Origin: Paenibacillus tundrae
GTDB taxonomy: Bacteria; Bacillota; Bacilli; Paenibacillales; Paenibacillaceae
DNA: 64,000 nt
NCBI RefSeq assembly: GCF_036884255.1
Contig: NZ_CP145605.1
Span: 3,720,001 to 3,784,000, forward strand
Direction of reading: 5' to 3'
The notes beneath the pieces were generated by a model. The model was not told the DNA's origin. It searched no databases and was given only the letters and a program-made list of their open reading frames with translations. The first letter of the stretch is position 1. The number at the start of each line of letters is the position of its first letter. The position numbers and the translations under genes are program-made. Positions 38,189 through 45,763 of the stretch are shown here, one piece after another.

Positions 38189-39883
38189 CTATTGAATTTC
38201 TTTTCCCGTCCACAATCGAACGCGATCTTTAATCCATTCCGTATATTGCTGCTCCATCGCTACTGCCCCCGCGTTGTCAATCTCCGTCAGCATATCATCA
38301 TATATGCGGCTAAAGGCATCCGGTGAAGCGGTGATGGCTTCTGCAATTCGCTTCTGGACAATATCCTGCGTTTTTTGGTACGCAACCGTATAATCCGCAC
38401 TATCCGTAGGAATCGGCATATTGTAAGCCGCCCCCCATTCTTTTACCGGAAACTCTTCTTCGGAAGGAAATAGATCCTTCCACGTTGTGATCCCGTATCC
38501 TTTCAAAGCTTCTTTCTCCACTTCCGAATAGCCTTGTTGAATCTGTTCAGGATAATTGGTTGTGTAGTAGTTATCCGTTGAATCTTTCACACCGTCGCCG
38601 TAATGTGCACCGAAAATATAATACAATCCAACGCCTGATTCTTTGGAGAACGTATTGTTATCTTTGTTCTTCTGTTCCTGTACGTCTGCTGGAATGTTGC
38701 GAACACCATCTTCTACGACATAATGCTCGCCTTCAACACCCCAGTTTCTGAGAACTTGCCCTTCTTCAGAAGACATCCAGTCCAAAAATTTGATGGCTCG
38801 CACCGGATCTTCACAATCCACTGTAATTCCGATACCATAGCCATCAAAACCGATATCTTGAAAATCTTTGCGCTGGAAGCTCTCATCAAGCGTAACCGGA
38901 TAATATCCATATGTCATATCGTCTTTGCCAGCACTTTTCAATGCATTCTCAGCATCGCTGAAGCCCCAGTTCGGATCAAGCAATGACAAGACACGTCCAC
39001 TGGCGATTTTGGATTTATATTGATCATCCTTTTGGACAAAACTGTCTTTATCCAACAAACCTTCATTATACATTTTGTTCAGCCATTCAAAATATTTTTT
39101 CTCCTCTGGTCGTTTATAGTGCAGAATCGCCTCATACGTATCCGGATTAATATAATACTCCCCATCGCCAGGAATACCCGTAGACATCGCCGCAGGATCG
39201 GTTACTGTAATCATCCTTCTCCAGCCATCTGCGCTAAGTGTCAACGGAATCGTTGGCTGACCGTCTTCTGTGGTAGGATGCTTTTCATAATATTGTCTTA
39301 GCACGTTCTCATAGTCTTCTAACGTTTTGATCTCAGGATATCCAAGTTCCTTCACCACGCGGTGCTGAATAGCCGCCCCGTTCGTTGCATCGAAATAAAT
39401 CTGGTCAACTGCTCCATTGGTTGGAAGCCAATAGATTGAAGGGTCATCATTGCTGTATTTCAGTCGATTGAAATGCTCACCGTATACTTTTTTCAAGTTA
39501 GGTGCATGTTCTTCGATCAGATCCGTCAAATCAATCATTGCCCCAGCATCAACCAATCTGGACAAGTTGCCTTTGGGGAAGATAAGGTCTGGGTAATCGC
39601 CACTAGCAGCCATCAAGGAAATACGATCATTCCCGCCTCCGCTTGAAATATCGAAGTCAGCATCGATGGTTACTCCGGTCTCTTCAGTAATCTTTTTTCC
39701 TACCGCATCCTGCATATTGTTCCAGTTGGGACTTGCATCTGCTCCAAAGAAGCTAAACGTTATTGGGCTATCCAGATCGCTGCTGCTTGAATCGGATTGA
39801 TCTGTAGAATCCCCACAGCCCGTGGTAATCAGGATACAACTAGCGACAATACATGCTCCCAATGTTTTTGAAACGGCTCTCAT
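38189..39883 (-). CDS. orphan carbohydrate ABC substrate-binding lipoprotein (LplA type)
   Basis: A 564-residue lipoprotein (signal ending ILITTGC, cysteine at 23) with an LplA/family 1 sugar-binding fold (YPDLIFPKGNLSRLVDAGAM near 110; FLDWMSSEEGQVLRNWG near 390). No permease or ATPase gene is next to it. It may deliver to the permeases encoded elsewhere, such as an LplB/YtcP-type pair, or act in sensing. GGAGGGGG lies eight bases before ATG. A perfect cre match lies 53 nt upstream, so it is probably repressed by glucose. It lies next to the GH43 genes, suggesting an arabinoxylan oligosaccharide ligand. Confidence 0.88.
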   Translation of the reverse strand: MRAVSKTLGACIVASCILITTGCGDSTDQSDSSSSDLDSPITFSFFGADASPNWNNMQDAVGKKITEETGVTIDADFDISSGGGNDRISLMAASGDYPDLIFPKGNLSRLVDAGAMIDLTDLIEEHAPNLKKVYGEHFNRLKYSNDDPSIYWLPTNGAVDQIYFDATNGAAIQHRVVKELGYPEIKTLEDYENVLRQYYEKHPTTEDGQPTIPLTLSADGWRRMITVTDPAAMSTGIPGDGEYYINPDTYEAILHYKRPEEKKYFEWLNKMYNEGLLDKDSFVQKDDQYKSKIASGRVLSLLDPNWGFSDAENALKSAGKDDMTYGYYPVTLDESFQRKDFQDIGFDGYGIGITVDCEDPVRAIKFLDWMSSEEGQVLRNWGVEGEHYVVEDGVRNIPADVQEQKNKDNNTFSKESGVGLYYIFGAHYGDGVKDSTDNYYTTNYPEQIQQGYSEVEKEALKGYGITTWKDLFPSEEEFPVKEWGAAYNMPIPTDSADYTVAYQKTQDIVQKRIAEAITASPDAFSRIYDDMLTEIDNAGAVAMEQQYTEWIKDRVRLWTGKEIQ

Positions 39884-39935
39884 TTTTTTATGCCCCCTCC
39901 ATAGAATAGTGAAAACAACAGTCAGTCCATCATTG

Positions 39936-39950
39936 AGAATGCGCTTTCAA
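39936..39950 (-). promoter_or_regulatory. cre site upstream of the orphan binding protein
   Basis: The minus strand reads TTGAAAGCGCATTCT, a full match to the CcpA-site consensus WTGNAANCGNWNNCW, 53 nt before the start codon. Confidence 0.7.
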
Positions 39951-40085
39951 ATTACACGCTTAAATTCATACTAAACGTCTACATTGTTCCAAACCTTGAT
40001 TTTCAAGCCACAAGTCTAGCATGATCTAGACATTTCGCTCGAACGCACTCAACAGAACAAGCTACTGCTCACTCACTAAACATAT

Positions 40086-40113
40086 AAAAAAAGACGATGG
40101 TCGCCCATCGCCT
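40086..40113 (-). terminator. terminator after the barnase/barstar pair
   Basis: The minus strand reads GGCGATGG-GCGA-CCATCGTC followed by seven Ts, 42 nt after the barstar stop codon. Confidence 0.9.
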
Positions 40114-40154
40114 TGTAACCATACATCTATATTGCTTAGCTGTGGAATGATACG

Positions 40155-40427
40155 CTACTTCAATTCCAATGTGAATCCTTCGATCTCCTCTTCTACCTCG
40201 CGCATCAAATCAATGACTTGGTCAGCGTATCCTCCTAGCACTTGCTTACTCTTCTCGAAATGAACCCACTGAATGGTGAGCGGCATGCTCACTCCTCCTG
40301 TTAAGCAGTCCCACAGCGCGTCTAAGTTGCGTCCGTAGTGTTCTCCCAATTCAAGCTTCGCCTGAAGCATGGCATGCAGTTCATCTCTCGCTAGTAAATG
40401 CTCTCCATCAATCTGAATGATATTCAT
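40155..40427 (-). CDS. barstar-family ribonuclease inhibitor
   Basis: A 90-residue intracellular inhibitor of barnase-type RNases. The signature NLDALWDCLTG is at 34-44, with D36, W39 and D40 matching the barnase-contact residues of barstar (D35, W38, D39). The length equals barstar. It starts 11 nt after the stop of the barnase-like gene in the same transcript, so enzyme and inhibitor are made together and self-toxicity would be controlled. A good terminator follows. Confidence 0.95.
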   Translation of the reverse strand: MNIIQIDGEHLLARDELHAMLQAKLELGEHYGRNLDALWDCLTGGVSMPLTIQWVHFEKSKQVLGGYADQVIDLMREVEEEIEGFTLELK

Positions 40428-40438
40428 AATACCCTCCG

Positions 40439-40879
40439 TTATTTTAACTGCTCAAAAGATTCATAATGGTCTGTTGTCTTATAGATTAATCCGTCGTTTG
40501 AATATAAGATTCGCTCACTTCCGCGTCTTCCACCTGAATAATGGATGTCAGCTTCATACCACGTTCGGCCTTTCTTATTCGGTAACAAGCCTTCCCGGTT
40601 TCTAAACACATCCCCGCCGATGCTTTTGCCTGGAGCAACGTCGTGCAAATTCCCTTCGCTCGGTTCCCAGCCCAATGCTCTGGCCTCTTTCTTCGTAATG
40701 TAGTTCGGCGGAAGTGCATTGTGCTCCGATATATACTTGGCGACCTCATCAAATCCCATATCCTGTGAAGCCGTAGTCGTAGTCTGATCCAGAAGCGACT
40801 GCGGCGTACAACCTGAGAACACCAGTGCAGCCAGGATGATTAACAACGTATAACCGATTTTTCTAAAAAACATGTTCAT
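40439..40879 (-). CDS. barnase-like ribonuclease with lipoprotein signal
   Basis: A 146-residue guanyl-preferring RNase of the barnase/N1 family. All key residues align with barnase: K63, E109 (general base), R119, R123 and H138 (general acid); GNLHDVAPGKSIGGDVF is highly conserved. The N terminus (FRKIGYTLLIILAALVFSGC) ends in a lipobox with cysteine 24, so the enzyme may be lipid-anchored on the cell surface instead of freely secreted as barnase is. A linker of about 15 residues precedes the enzyme. AAAGGAG lies upstream of ATG. Cotranscribed with barstar. Confidence 0.95.
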   Translation of the reverse strand: MNMFFRKIGYTLLIILAALVFSGCTPQSLLDQTTTTASQDMGFDEVAKYISEHNALPPNYITKKEARALGWEPSEGNLHDVAPGKSIGGDVFRNREGLLPNKKGRTWYEADIHYSGGRRGSERILYSNDGLIYKTTDHYESFEQLK

Positions 40880-40927
40880 TTCTCCTTTGGGTAATCTTGC
40901 ATTCTGTCGGTAATGACAATGAGTCTA

Positions 40928-40956
40928 ATGTTACTCAGTTGTGTACGATAAATCAA
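40928..40956 (-). promoter_or_regulatory. putative promoter of barnase/barstar
   Basis: The minus strand has TTGATT (40951-40956), a 17-nt spacer and TAACAT (40928-40933), about 50 nt before the barnase start codon. Confidence 0.45.
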
Positions 40957-41010
40957 ATTCTTCAATTCATAGAATCAAAGTTATTGTGACGATGCATTTC
41001 ATTCGCAGAC

Positions 41011-41044
41011 AAAAAAATAAACCGACAACTAGATGTCGATTTAT
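41011..41044 (-). terminator. terminator after the DsbA-like gene
   Basis: The minus strand has AAATCGACA pairing with TGTCGGTTT (9 bp, one wobble), followed by ATTTTTTT, 40 nt after the stop. Confidence 0.85.
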
Positions 41045-41084
41045 TAATAGTCGTTTTCATATACAGAAGTAGATTTCTTCTATG

Positions 41085-41999
41085 TTATCGCTGCACCACG
41101 TAGAGTTCACCCAGAATCTGTTGAGTTTCATAGGTATTCGGAGCCAATTCAGATGTGATAAATGCCTCTACCGCATGTTGCTCCAGATCATACATCACTT
41201 CAATCTCTTTGGAGAAGAGCATGTGTGTCTCTTTCAACTTGTTCGATAAGCTTGGGATGGCTCTAGGCGTAACTTCACGCGCTATGATCTGCTGAAGCGC
41301 TTGTACATACGTGTCCAGAGAGCGTGCCCCGACTACTTTGATGCCTTTGTTCTCTTCATTCACCATCACAATGGATGGAAAACCTCTAACGCCCAGGCGA
41401 GCTACCGTCTCAAAATCTTCTTCCAACAGATCCTGTGCGGACTGCTGACTGGCCTCTTCCACAATTTGCTTACCATCTAAGCCGAGTTGGTTCACTATAT
41501 CCATAAGCACATGCTCATCGCCAATATTCCGATTGAATACAAACACTGCTTCACGCGCTCGTCTTAAAAATTCCTCTTCCTTACCCTTATGGGTATGTTG
41601 AATGATCTTGAATACACGTGATGGAGGATAAGATGAAAGGATCGGATCGGTGTGCCACACTGAGCCATCAATCGGCATCCGGGAATGTTCACCCACTTCT
41701 CTCCAATGACCTGCAACATCCGAAGGCTTCTGAATTCCGTTCGCTCCATCTGAGAAGCCTTGCCAGCTCGCCAGTAACCCTCCCATCATGATTCGCACAT
41801 CAACGTACTGACCATACTGCTCTAGAAACCGATTCAGTACAGGCTCAAGTGCCCAACAGTGCGAACAGATTGGATCTGTCGCGTAATACAAAGTAATCTT
41901 CTTCTCCGATGGATTAAGATCCACCTCTTGCATCATATCTTCATCACCAGGGCCACATAAGCCTGTCGCTAAGTCACACATCATAGGTCCATCTGCCAT
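41085..41999 (-). CDS. DsbA-family thioredoxin-like protein (SpxH/FrnE-like)
   Basis: 304 residues. A thioredoxin fold with a CSHC active site in DPICSHCWALEP (about residue 45) and the cis-Pro region GVRGFPSIVMV (about 205-215). It has no signal peptide, so it is cytoplasmic, like SpxH/YjbH-type adaptor proteins or FrnE-like disulfide oxidoreductases. Two extra N-terminal cysteines (C8, C15 in MCDLATGLCG) precede the fold. AAAGGTG lies nine bases before ATG. It is divergent from an HxlR-type regulator with a conserved N-terminal cysteine, suggesting a thiol-stress pair. Whether it acts as an oxidoreductase or as an adaptor is open. Confidence 0.85.
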   Translation of the reverse strand: MADGPMMCDLATGLCGPGDEDMMQEVDLNPSEKKITLYYATDPICSHCWALEPVLNRFLEQYGQYVDVRIMMGGLLASWQGFSDGANGIQKPSDVAGHWREVGEHSRMPIDGSVWHTDPILSSYPPSRVFKIIQHTHKGKEEEFLRRAREAVFVFNRNIGDEHVLMDIVNQLGLDGKQIVEEASQQSAQDLLEEDFETVARLGVRGFPSIVMVNEENKGIKVVGARSLDTYVQALQQIIAREVTPRAIPSLSNKLKETHMLFSKEIEVMYDLEQHAVEAFITSELAPNTYETQQILGELYVVQR

Positions 42000-42062
42000 T
42001 CGTAATCACACCTTTCGAATTCTCGGAGCCTCAAAAATGATTTGATTGCTCTTTCTAGTATG

Positions 42063-42090
42063 ATTATAATAGTTGCAACCCTGACAACAA
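42063..42090 (-). promoter_or_regulatory. promoter of the DsbA-like gene within the HxlR divergent region
   Basis: The minus strand has TTGTTG (42085-42090), a 16-nt spacer and TATAAT (42063-42068). Next to it, AAGTA repeats (42090, 42111, 42121) and the palindrome AGTATACT (42122-42129) are possible HxlR sites. Confidence 0.55.
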
Positions 42091-42144
42091 GTACTATTAT
42101 TTTTCTTACTAAGTATCAAAAAGTATACTAATGGAGGTTATCAA

Positions 42145-42501
42145 GTGAAATATGACTTCAATCTGGATCAACTATGTCCAGCAACCTATGCATTCCAGGT
42201 AATTGGAGGCAAGTGGAATTTGCCAATACTAGCAATTCTTAGTGAGAATGAAACCATCCGGTACAATGAATTAAAAAGAAGACTTCACGGCATAACGGGT
42301 ACAATGCTTACGAATTGTTTGAAAGACCTTATTGATTATGGCATTGTTCACAGAGAGCAATATAATGAAGTTCCGCCCAAAGTGGAATATTCACTGACAT
42401 CCTCTGGGCAGCATTTGGTGCCATTAATTGAATCAATTGTGAACTGGGGCGAGCAGCATATTCCGTCCAGTATCAAAAGTGCAGATTCTTCAACAGAGTA
42501 G
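42145..42501 (+). CDS. HxlR-family transcriptional regulator
   Basis: A 118-residue winged-helix protein of the HxlR/YodB/HypR group. It has the canonical start region CPATYAFQVIGGKWNLPIL, with a single cysteine at 11 in the position used for redox sensing in YodB-type members, and the wing LTSSGQHLVPLIESIVNWGE. The start is GTG at 42145, with GGAGG seven bases upstream. It is divergent from a DsbA-like gene, its likely target. Another cysteine lies in the middle (TNCLKDL), so disulfide formation between subunits is possible. Effector unknown. Confidence 0.92.
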   Translation: MKYDFNLDQLCPATYAFQVIGGKWNLPILAILSENETIRYNELKRRLHGITGTMLTNCLKDLIDYGIVHREQYNEVPPKVEYSLTSSGQHLVPLIESIVNWGEQHIPSSIKSADSSTE

Positions 42502-42570
42502 TATGTTGGACAAAACAAAATCAAGCTACCGTAAATGATGAGCAGACGCACATGCATACTATAAAAAAAC

Positions 42571-42595
42571 AAAAAGCCGCTTCACAGCGACTTTT
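42571..42595 (-). terminator. rho-independent terminator, GCCGC family copy 4
   Basis: The minus strand reads AAAAGTCGCT-GTGA-AGCGGCTTTTT, 12 nt after the DUF3231 gene stop. It lies between convergent genes and may also serve the HxlR gene. Confidence 0.9.
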
Positions 42596-42607
42596 CGAAG
42601 GGTTTAC

Positions 42608-43126
42608 TTAAGCCTCATCAGAATCGGGTCTTTTCACCTGAAGTGGTGGCGGAATGAGCCAGCCCTTCTCTTTGTTCATTTGCAAAATCCGCACACCTAG
42701 TGCTGTCTTTGTTACATGATATTTGGCAAATAAAGCTCCGATATCTTCCCGAATGGATTGACCTATCACTTGACTCGCCGCAACTAACCCCAAAGACGTA
42801 TCTGCTGCCACTTTAGCGGCAATTTCAGGGTCTGTAAATCTAGCTCCAGCCGGAATATCTTCCAACTTAACGGGAGGTCTTTCCGGCAATGTTGGCGCAG
42901 GTGCAATACCATTCTCCGTAAGTAACGTATCGCATTCTTTAATTTCGAGTTTGGCTTGATCCAATAGATCATCCAGTATTTTTTTTAGATCCTTGTCACC
43001 CGCATGATTCAAATAAGCCTGATAACAGGACACTGCACCTTTTGCCATCATCGAACATTCCCACACACTGAAAATTTCTCCGTAGTGCATCGGCTCGTTT
43101 TTCGGATTACCACTCAAAATACCCAT
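42608..43126 (-). CDS. DUF3231 family protein
   Basis: A 172-residue mostly helical protein of the DUF3231 family, common in spore-forming Firmicutes. It has an N-terminal helix pair (HYGEIFSVWECSMMAKGAVS), a proline-rich middle (APAPTLPERPPVKLEDIPAG) and a C-terminal helix. Family members look ferritin-like, but no metal-binding set can be named here. GGAGGGG lies eight bases before ATG. It is divergent from a manganese catalase gene, which would fit a spore or stationary-phase protective role. That is inference. Confidence 0.8.
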   Translation of the reverse strand: MGILSGNPKNEPMHYGEIFSVWECSMMAKGAVSCYQAYLNHAGDKDLKKILDDLLDQAKLEIKECDTLLTENGIAPAPTLPERPPVKLEDIPAGARFTDPEIAAKVAADTSLGLVAASQVIGQSIREDIGALFAKYHVTKTALGVRILQMNKEKGWLIPPPLQVKRPDSDEA

Positions 43127-43296
43127 TTTTATTTCCCCTCCAGATCATGTGATCGTTTTTTACCCGAGATATCGTCTGCCTTAGAGCAAAATAATATTCA
43201 TAATCAAGTAACCAAACTTTGTTAGTGGATCCTTTCACATAAATTGAGAAGGAAGGAAGAGACTAACCCTGTAACTTACTTGATTGGAGGACAACC

Positions 43297-44151
43297 ATGT
43301 TTTTCTATAGAGAAGACCTAATTAATATGATCGTTCCGGACAAACCCGACCCGGCTGCAGCAAAAGTGCTGCAAGAAACACTTGGCGGTCAATTCGGCGA
43401 AATGCGAACGATGATGCAGTTTTTTTTCCAGAGCAGTAATTTCCGTGGCCAAGCGACACAGTATAGAGATCTCCTTCGGGGTGTATTTCTGGAGGAATTA
43501 AGTCATATTGAATTGGTGCAACAAACGATTAATCAATTGTTGACTGGTGCAGGTGCTGAAGGTGCTGGTCAAGCTGGCATCGATGGTGCTCCGCTGGACG
43601 AAGCAATCAAACATGCCAATCCTCATCATTACATTATGGGTGCACAGAGCTCACTGCCCGTAGATGCTGGAGGGAATCCGTGGCTTGGCAATTACGTATA
43701 TGATCACGGTAACCTCGTTAGTAATTTGCTGGATAACGTTGTTTTGGAGTCAACAGGTGTACTTCAAAAAACAAGAATCTACGAAATGAGCACTAACAAA
43801 GCGTTCCGTGAAACGTTAGGTTTCCTGATCGTTCGTGATAACGCTCATCAAAATGCATTTGCGAAAGCTCTTGAAACACTTGGCGTCAATTGGGGAAAAT
43901 TGTTCCCTGTTCCCAACTACGATATTAACAAGTATCCGGAATGCCAGAAGTACGTTGATCTCGGTTACCATAATGCACAATTTAACTTCCGCTTAGACCA
44001 GACACGGATTGCTGAAATATACAGCGGACAATCCCCGAGTCGGAATGGCGGTGAGCTGCAAGTCACGGAGCCACCACAAGGATTTCCGTTGCCCTATATG
44101 CCAGAGCTTCCGAACGAGCATAGTCCTGGCTTGCATGATTTAAATGCTTAA
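43297..44151 (+). CDS. manganese catalase
   Basis: A 284-residue dimanganese catalase (disproportionates hydrogen peroxide) with a four-helix ferritin-like core. Metal ligands fit the family: E35 (GEMRTMM), E67 and H70 (FLEELSH), E151 (VLESTG) and H184 (DNAHQNAF). The C-terminal tail is proline-rich (LPYMPELPNEH), as in the larger catalases. GGAGG is seven bases before ATG. It has its own bidirectional terminator. In Firmicutes, relatives are found both in vegetative cells and in the spore coat; the neighbouring DUF3231 gene hints at the second. Confidence 0.93.
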   Translation: MFFYREDLINMIVPDKPDPAAAKVLQETLGGQFGEMRTMMQFFFQSSNFRGQATQYRDLLRGVFLEELSHIELVQQTINQLLTGAGAEGAGQAGIDGAPLDEAIKHANPHHYIMGAQSSLPVDAGGNPWLGNYVYDHGNLVSNLLDNVVLESTGVLQKTRIYEMSTNKAFRETLGFLIVRDNAHQNAFAKALETLGVNWGKLFPVPNYDINKYPECQKYVDLGYHNAQFNFRLDQTRIAEIYSGQSPSRNGGELQVTEPPQGFPLPYMPELPNEHSPGLHDLNA

Positions 44152-44193
44152 GATGCTTGAGTAATAACTGACTTATCGAGCATGTAACACACC

Positions 44194-44225
44194 AAAAAGG
44201 AACCCACGTTATGGGTTCCTTTTTT
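44194..44225. terminator. bidirectional terminator after Mn catalase
   Basis: AGGAACCCA (44198-44206) and TGGGTTCCT (44212-44220) form a perfect 9-bp stem flanked by AAAA on the left and TTTTT on the right. It can stop both convergent genes. Confidence 0.92.
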
Positions 44226-44255
44226 GCTTCATTCCTTTTTGCTAATGCCAATATC

Positions 44256-44606
44256 CTACTGACGATTCTGGTTGCTGAAGTTTCCATAAGTTGAAGCAGG
44301 AGAACCAATCAGTGGATTGTTATAAGGTTGTTCTATGTGAGATACATTCTGAGTTGCTGTATGTGCAATTTGTTGCGCAATGTTTGCAATTTGTTGTAAT
44401 TGTTGGATCGCCGTTTGATGCCCTTGAAGAGCTGTTTGAATGATATGAGCTGCTTGCTGCTCCCGCTGTGCGATTTGGTTCAGTTGCTCAGCATTGCTCT
44501 GCTCTTGTCTCAAAAGCTGTTGATATTGCATGGATGCTTGTTGCGTTTGTTGAGTGAGCTGTTGAGCTAACTGCGTAATTTGTTGAGTTTGTGAAAATTG
44601 ATTCAA
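44256..44606 (-). CDS. glutamine-rich coiled-coil hypothetical protein
   Basis: 116 residues. The first 90 are rich in Gln (QQ pairs at near-heptad spacing, such as ITQLAQQLTQQTQQ and TAIQQLQQIANIAQQIAHTA) and predict a long amphipathic helix. The tail is Asn/Pro/Ser-rich. No known catalytic motif and no signal peptide. The start is TTG at 44606 with GGAGG seven bases upstream. Its composition resembles small spore-coat-associated proteins, but no family can be assigned. It converges on the Mn catalase gene. Confidence 0.65.
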   Translation of the reverse strand: MNQFSQTQQITQLAQQLTQQTQQASMQYQQLLRQEQSNAEQLNQIAQREQQAAHIIQTALQGHQTAIQQLQQIANIAQQIAHTATQNVSHIEQPYNNPLIGSPASTYGNFSNQNRQ

Positions 44607-44779
44607 GGTAAAACCTCCTAGATGTCGTTTTTATTACCTGTGTAGTATGTAAAGTGGTCATTAAAAATATTCATTCGTTCGTTTGGTTGTTCCTTAAACT
44701 TGATACGATATAATAGAACGATCAATGAACCACTGTTCCGTAAACTCAATCATGACAGCTAAGCGAGGAGGAAGTATTT

Positions 44780-45661
44780 ATGAACATACCCAGGGGTACC
44801 TATGGCTTTCGGTTCGCTGAGGATACCGATCTACAACTTTGCGTTCTATTTGCAGTAGGGTCTGATTCAATAACCGATGCTTCTTATCATTGGGACGGAT
44901 TGGAGCGTACAGATGGACCTTTGCTTCTATTTCAGTATACAATCTCCGGCGAAGGTGTATTTGAGTCACAAGGTCGCGTTCATCGTGTCACCGCAGGACA
45001 AGCATTTTTGGCCGAAATCCCGAGTTCACATCGATATTATTATCCTCCGGAATCGCAAGAACCGTGGGAATTCATATTTTTGTTGTTCAGACCTAATCTT
45101 GTACTGCCCCATTGGCGAAAATTCCTTCGTGAATCAGGAGAGATCCCCGATCTTCCTTATGAATGTGCTCCGATTCGCTTGCTGCGAATGATGGTAACCG
45201 ATGCAGCGGCAGGCAGAATCACAGATCCGCTAATGGCGTCCTCGTGCGTCTATCAATTCATGACTGAATTGGTTAGGTTACAGAAAACAACCCTGCAGAA
45301 CAGGGAAACCTGGTCGGAACCTATCCAACAAGCCGTTGATTTTATTGAAAACAACTATTCTAGGATGATCAGTATGGATCAACTGTCCGAGTTTGTTTCT
45401 CTCTCCAAATATCATTTCATTCGCCGCTTTTCCTCCACCACAGGTTTAACGCCTGGAGCTTATTTGACTCGCATCCGTACCGAGAAGGCGATGGAGTTGC
45501 TTCGTGGCACGAACTTAAGTGTTGAAACGATCGCAGAGCGTGTTGGATATTCCAGTGGAAGCTACTTTATCAAAGCATTTCGCAGTTTAACTGGCATTAC
45601 ACCCGGCGATTTTCGCAGTGGAGGAGAAAGTCTGGTTTATCGCAAATTGTTCTTCGACTGA
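44780..45661 (+). CDS. AraC-family regulator, upstream of alpha-galactosidase
   Basis: 293 residues. The N-terminal cupin-like sensor (about 30-140; YTISGEGVFESQGRVHRVTA and FLAEIPSSHRYYYPP) is followed by two HTH motifs (190-285; MDQLSEFVSLSKYHFIRRFS and VETIAERVGYSSGSYFIKAF). GAGGAGG lies eight bases before ATG. The GH27 gene follows 102 nt downstream on the same strand and is its likely target, so the effector may be galactose, melibiose or a galactomannan fragment. Confidence 0.9.
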   Translation: MNIPRGTYGFRFAEDTDLQLCVLFAVGSDSITDASYHWDGLERTDGPLLLFQYTISGEGVFESQGRVHRVTAGQAFLAEIPSSHRYYYPPESQEPWEFIFLLFRPNLVLPHWRKFLRESGEIPDLPYECAPIRLLRMMVTDAAAGRITDPLMASSCVYQFMTELVRLQKTTLQNRETWSEPIQQAVDFIENNYSRMISMDQLSEFVSLSKYHFIRRFSSTTGLTPGAYLTRIRTEKAMELLRGTNLSVETIAERVGYSSGSYFIKAFRSLTGITPGDFRSGGESLVYRKLFFD

Positions 45662-45763
45662 CCGCAATATATTGCTATTCGTTCATCTAGATTACTGTAG
45701 ATTATTGATATTCTCCTATACTATGATAATTGTAAGAGAGCAATAAAGAATCAGTAAAGGAGC

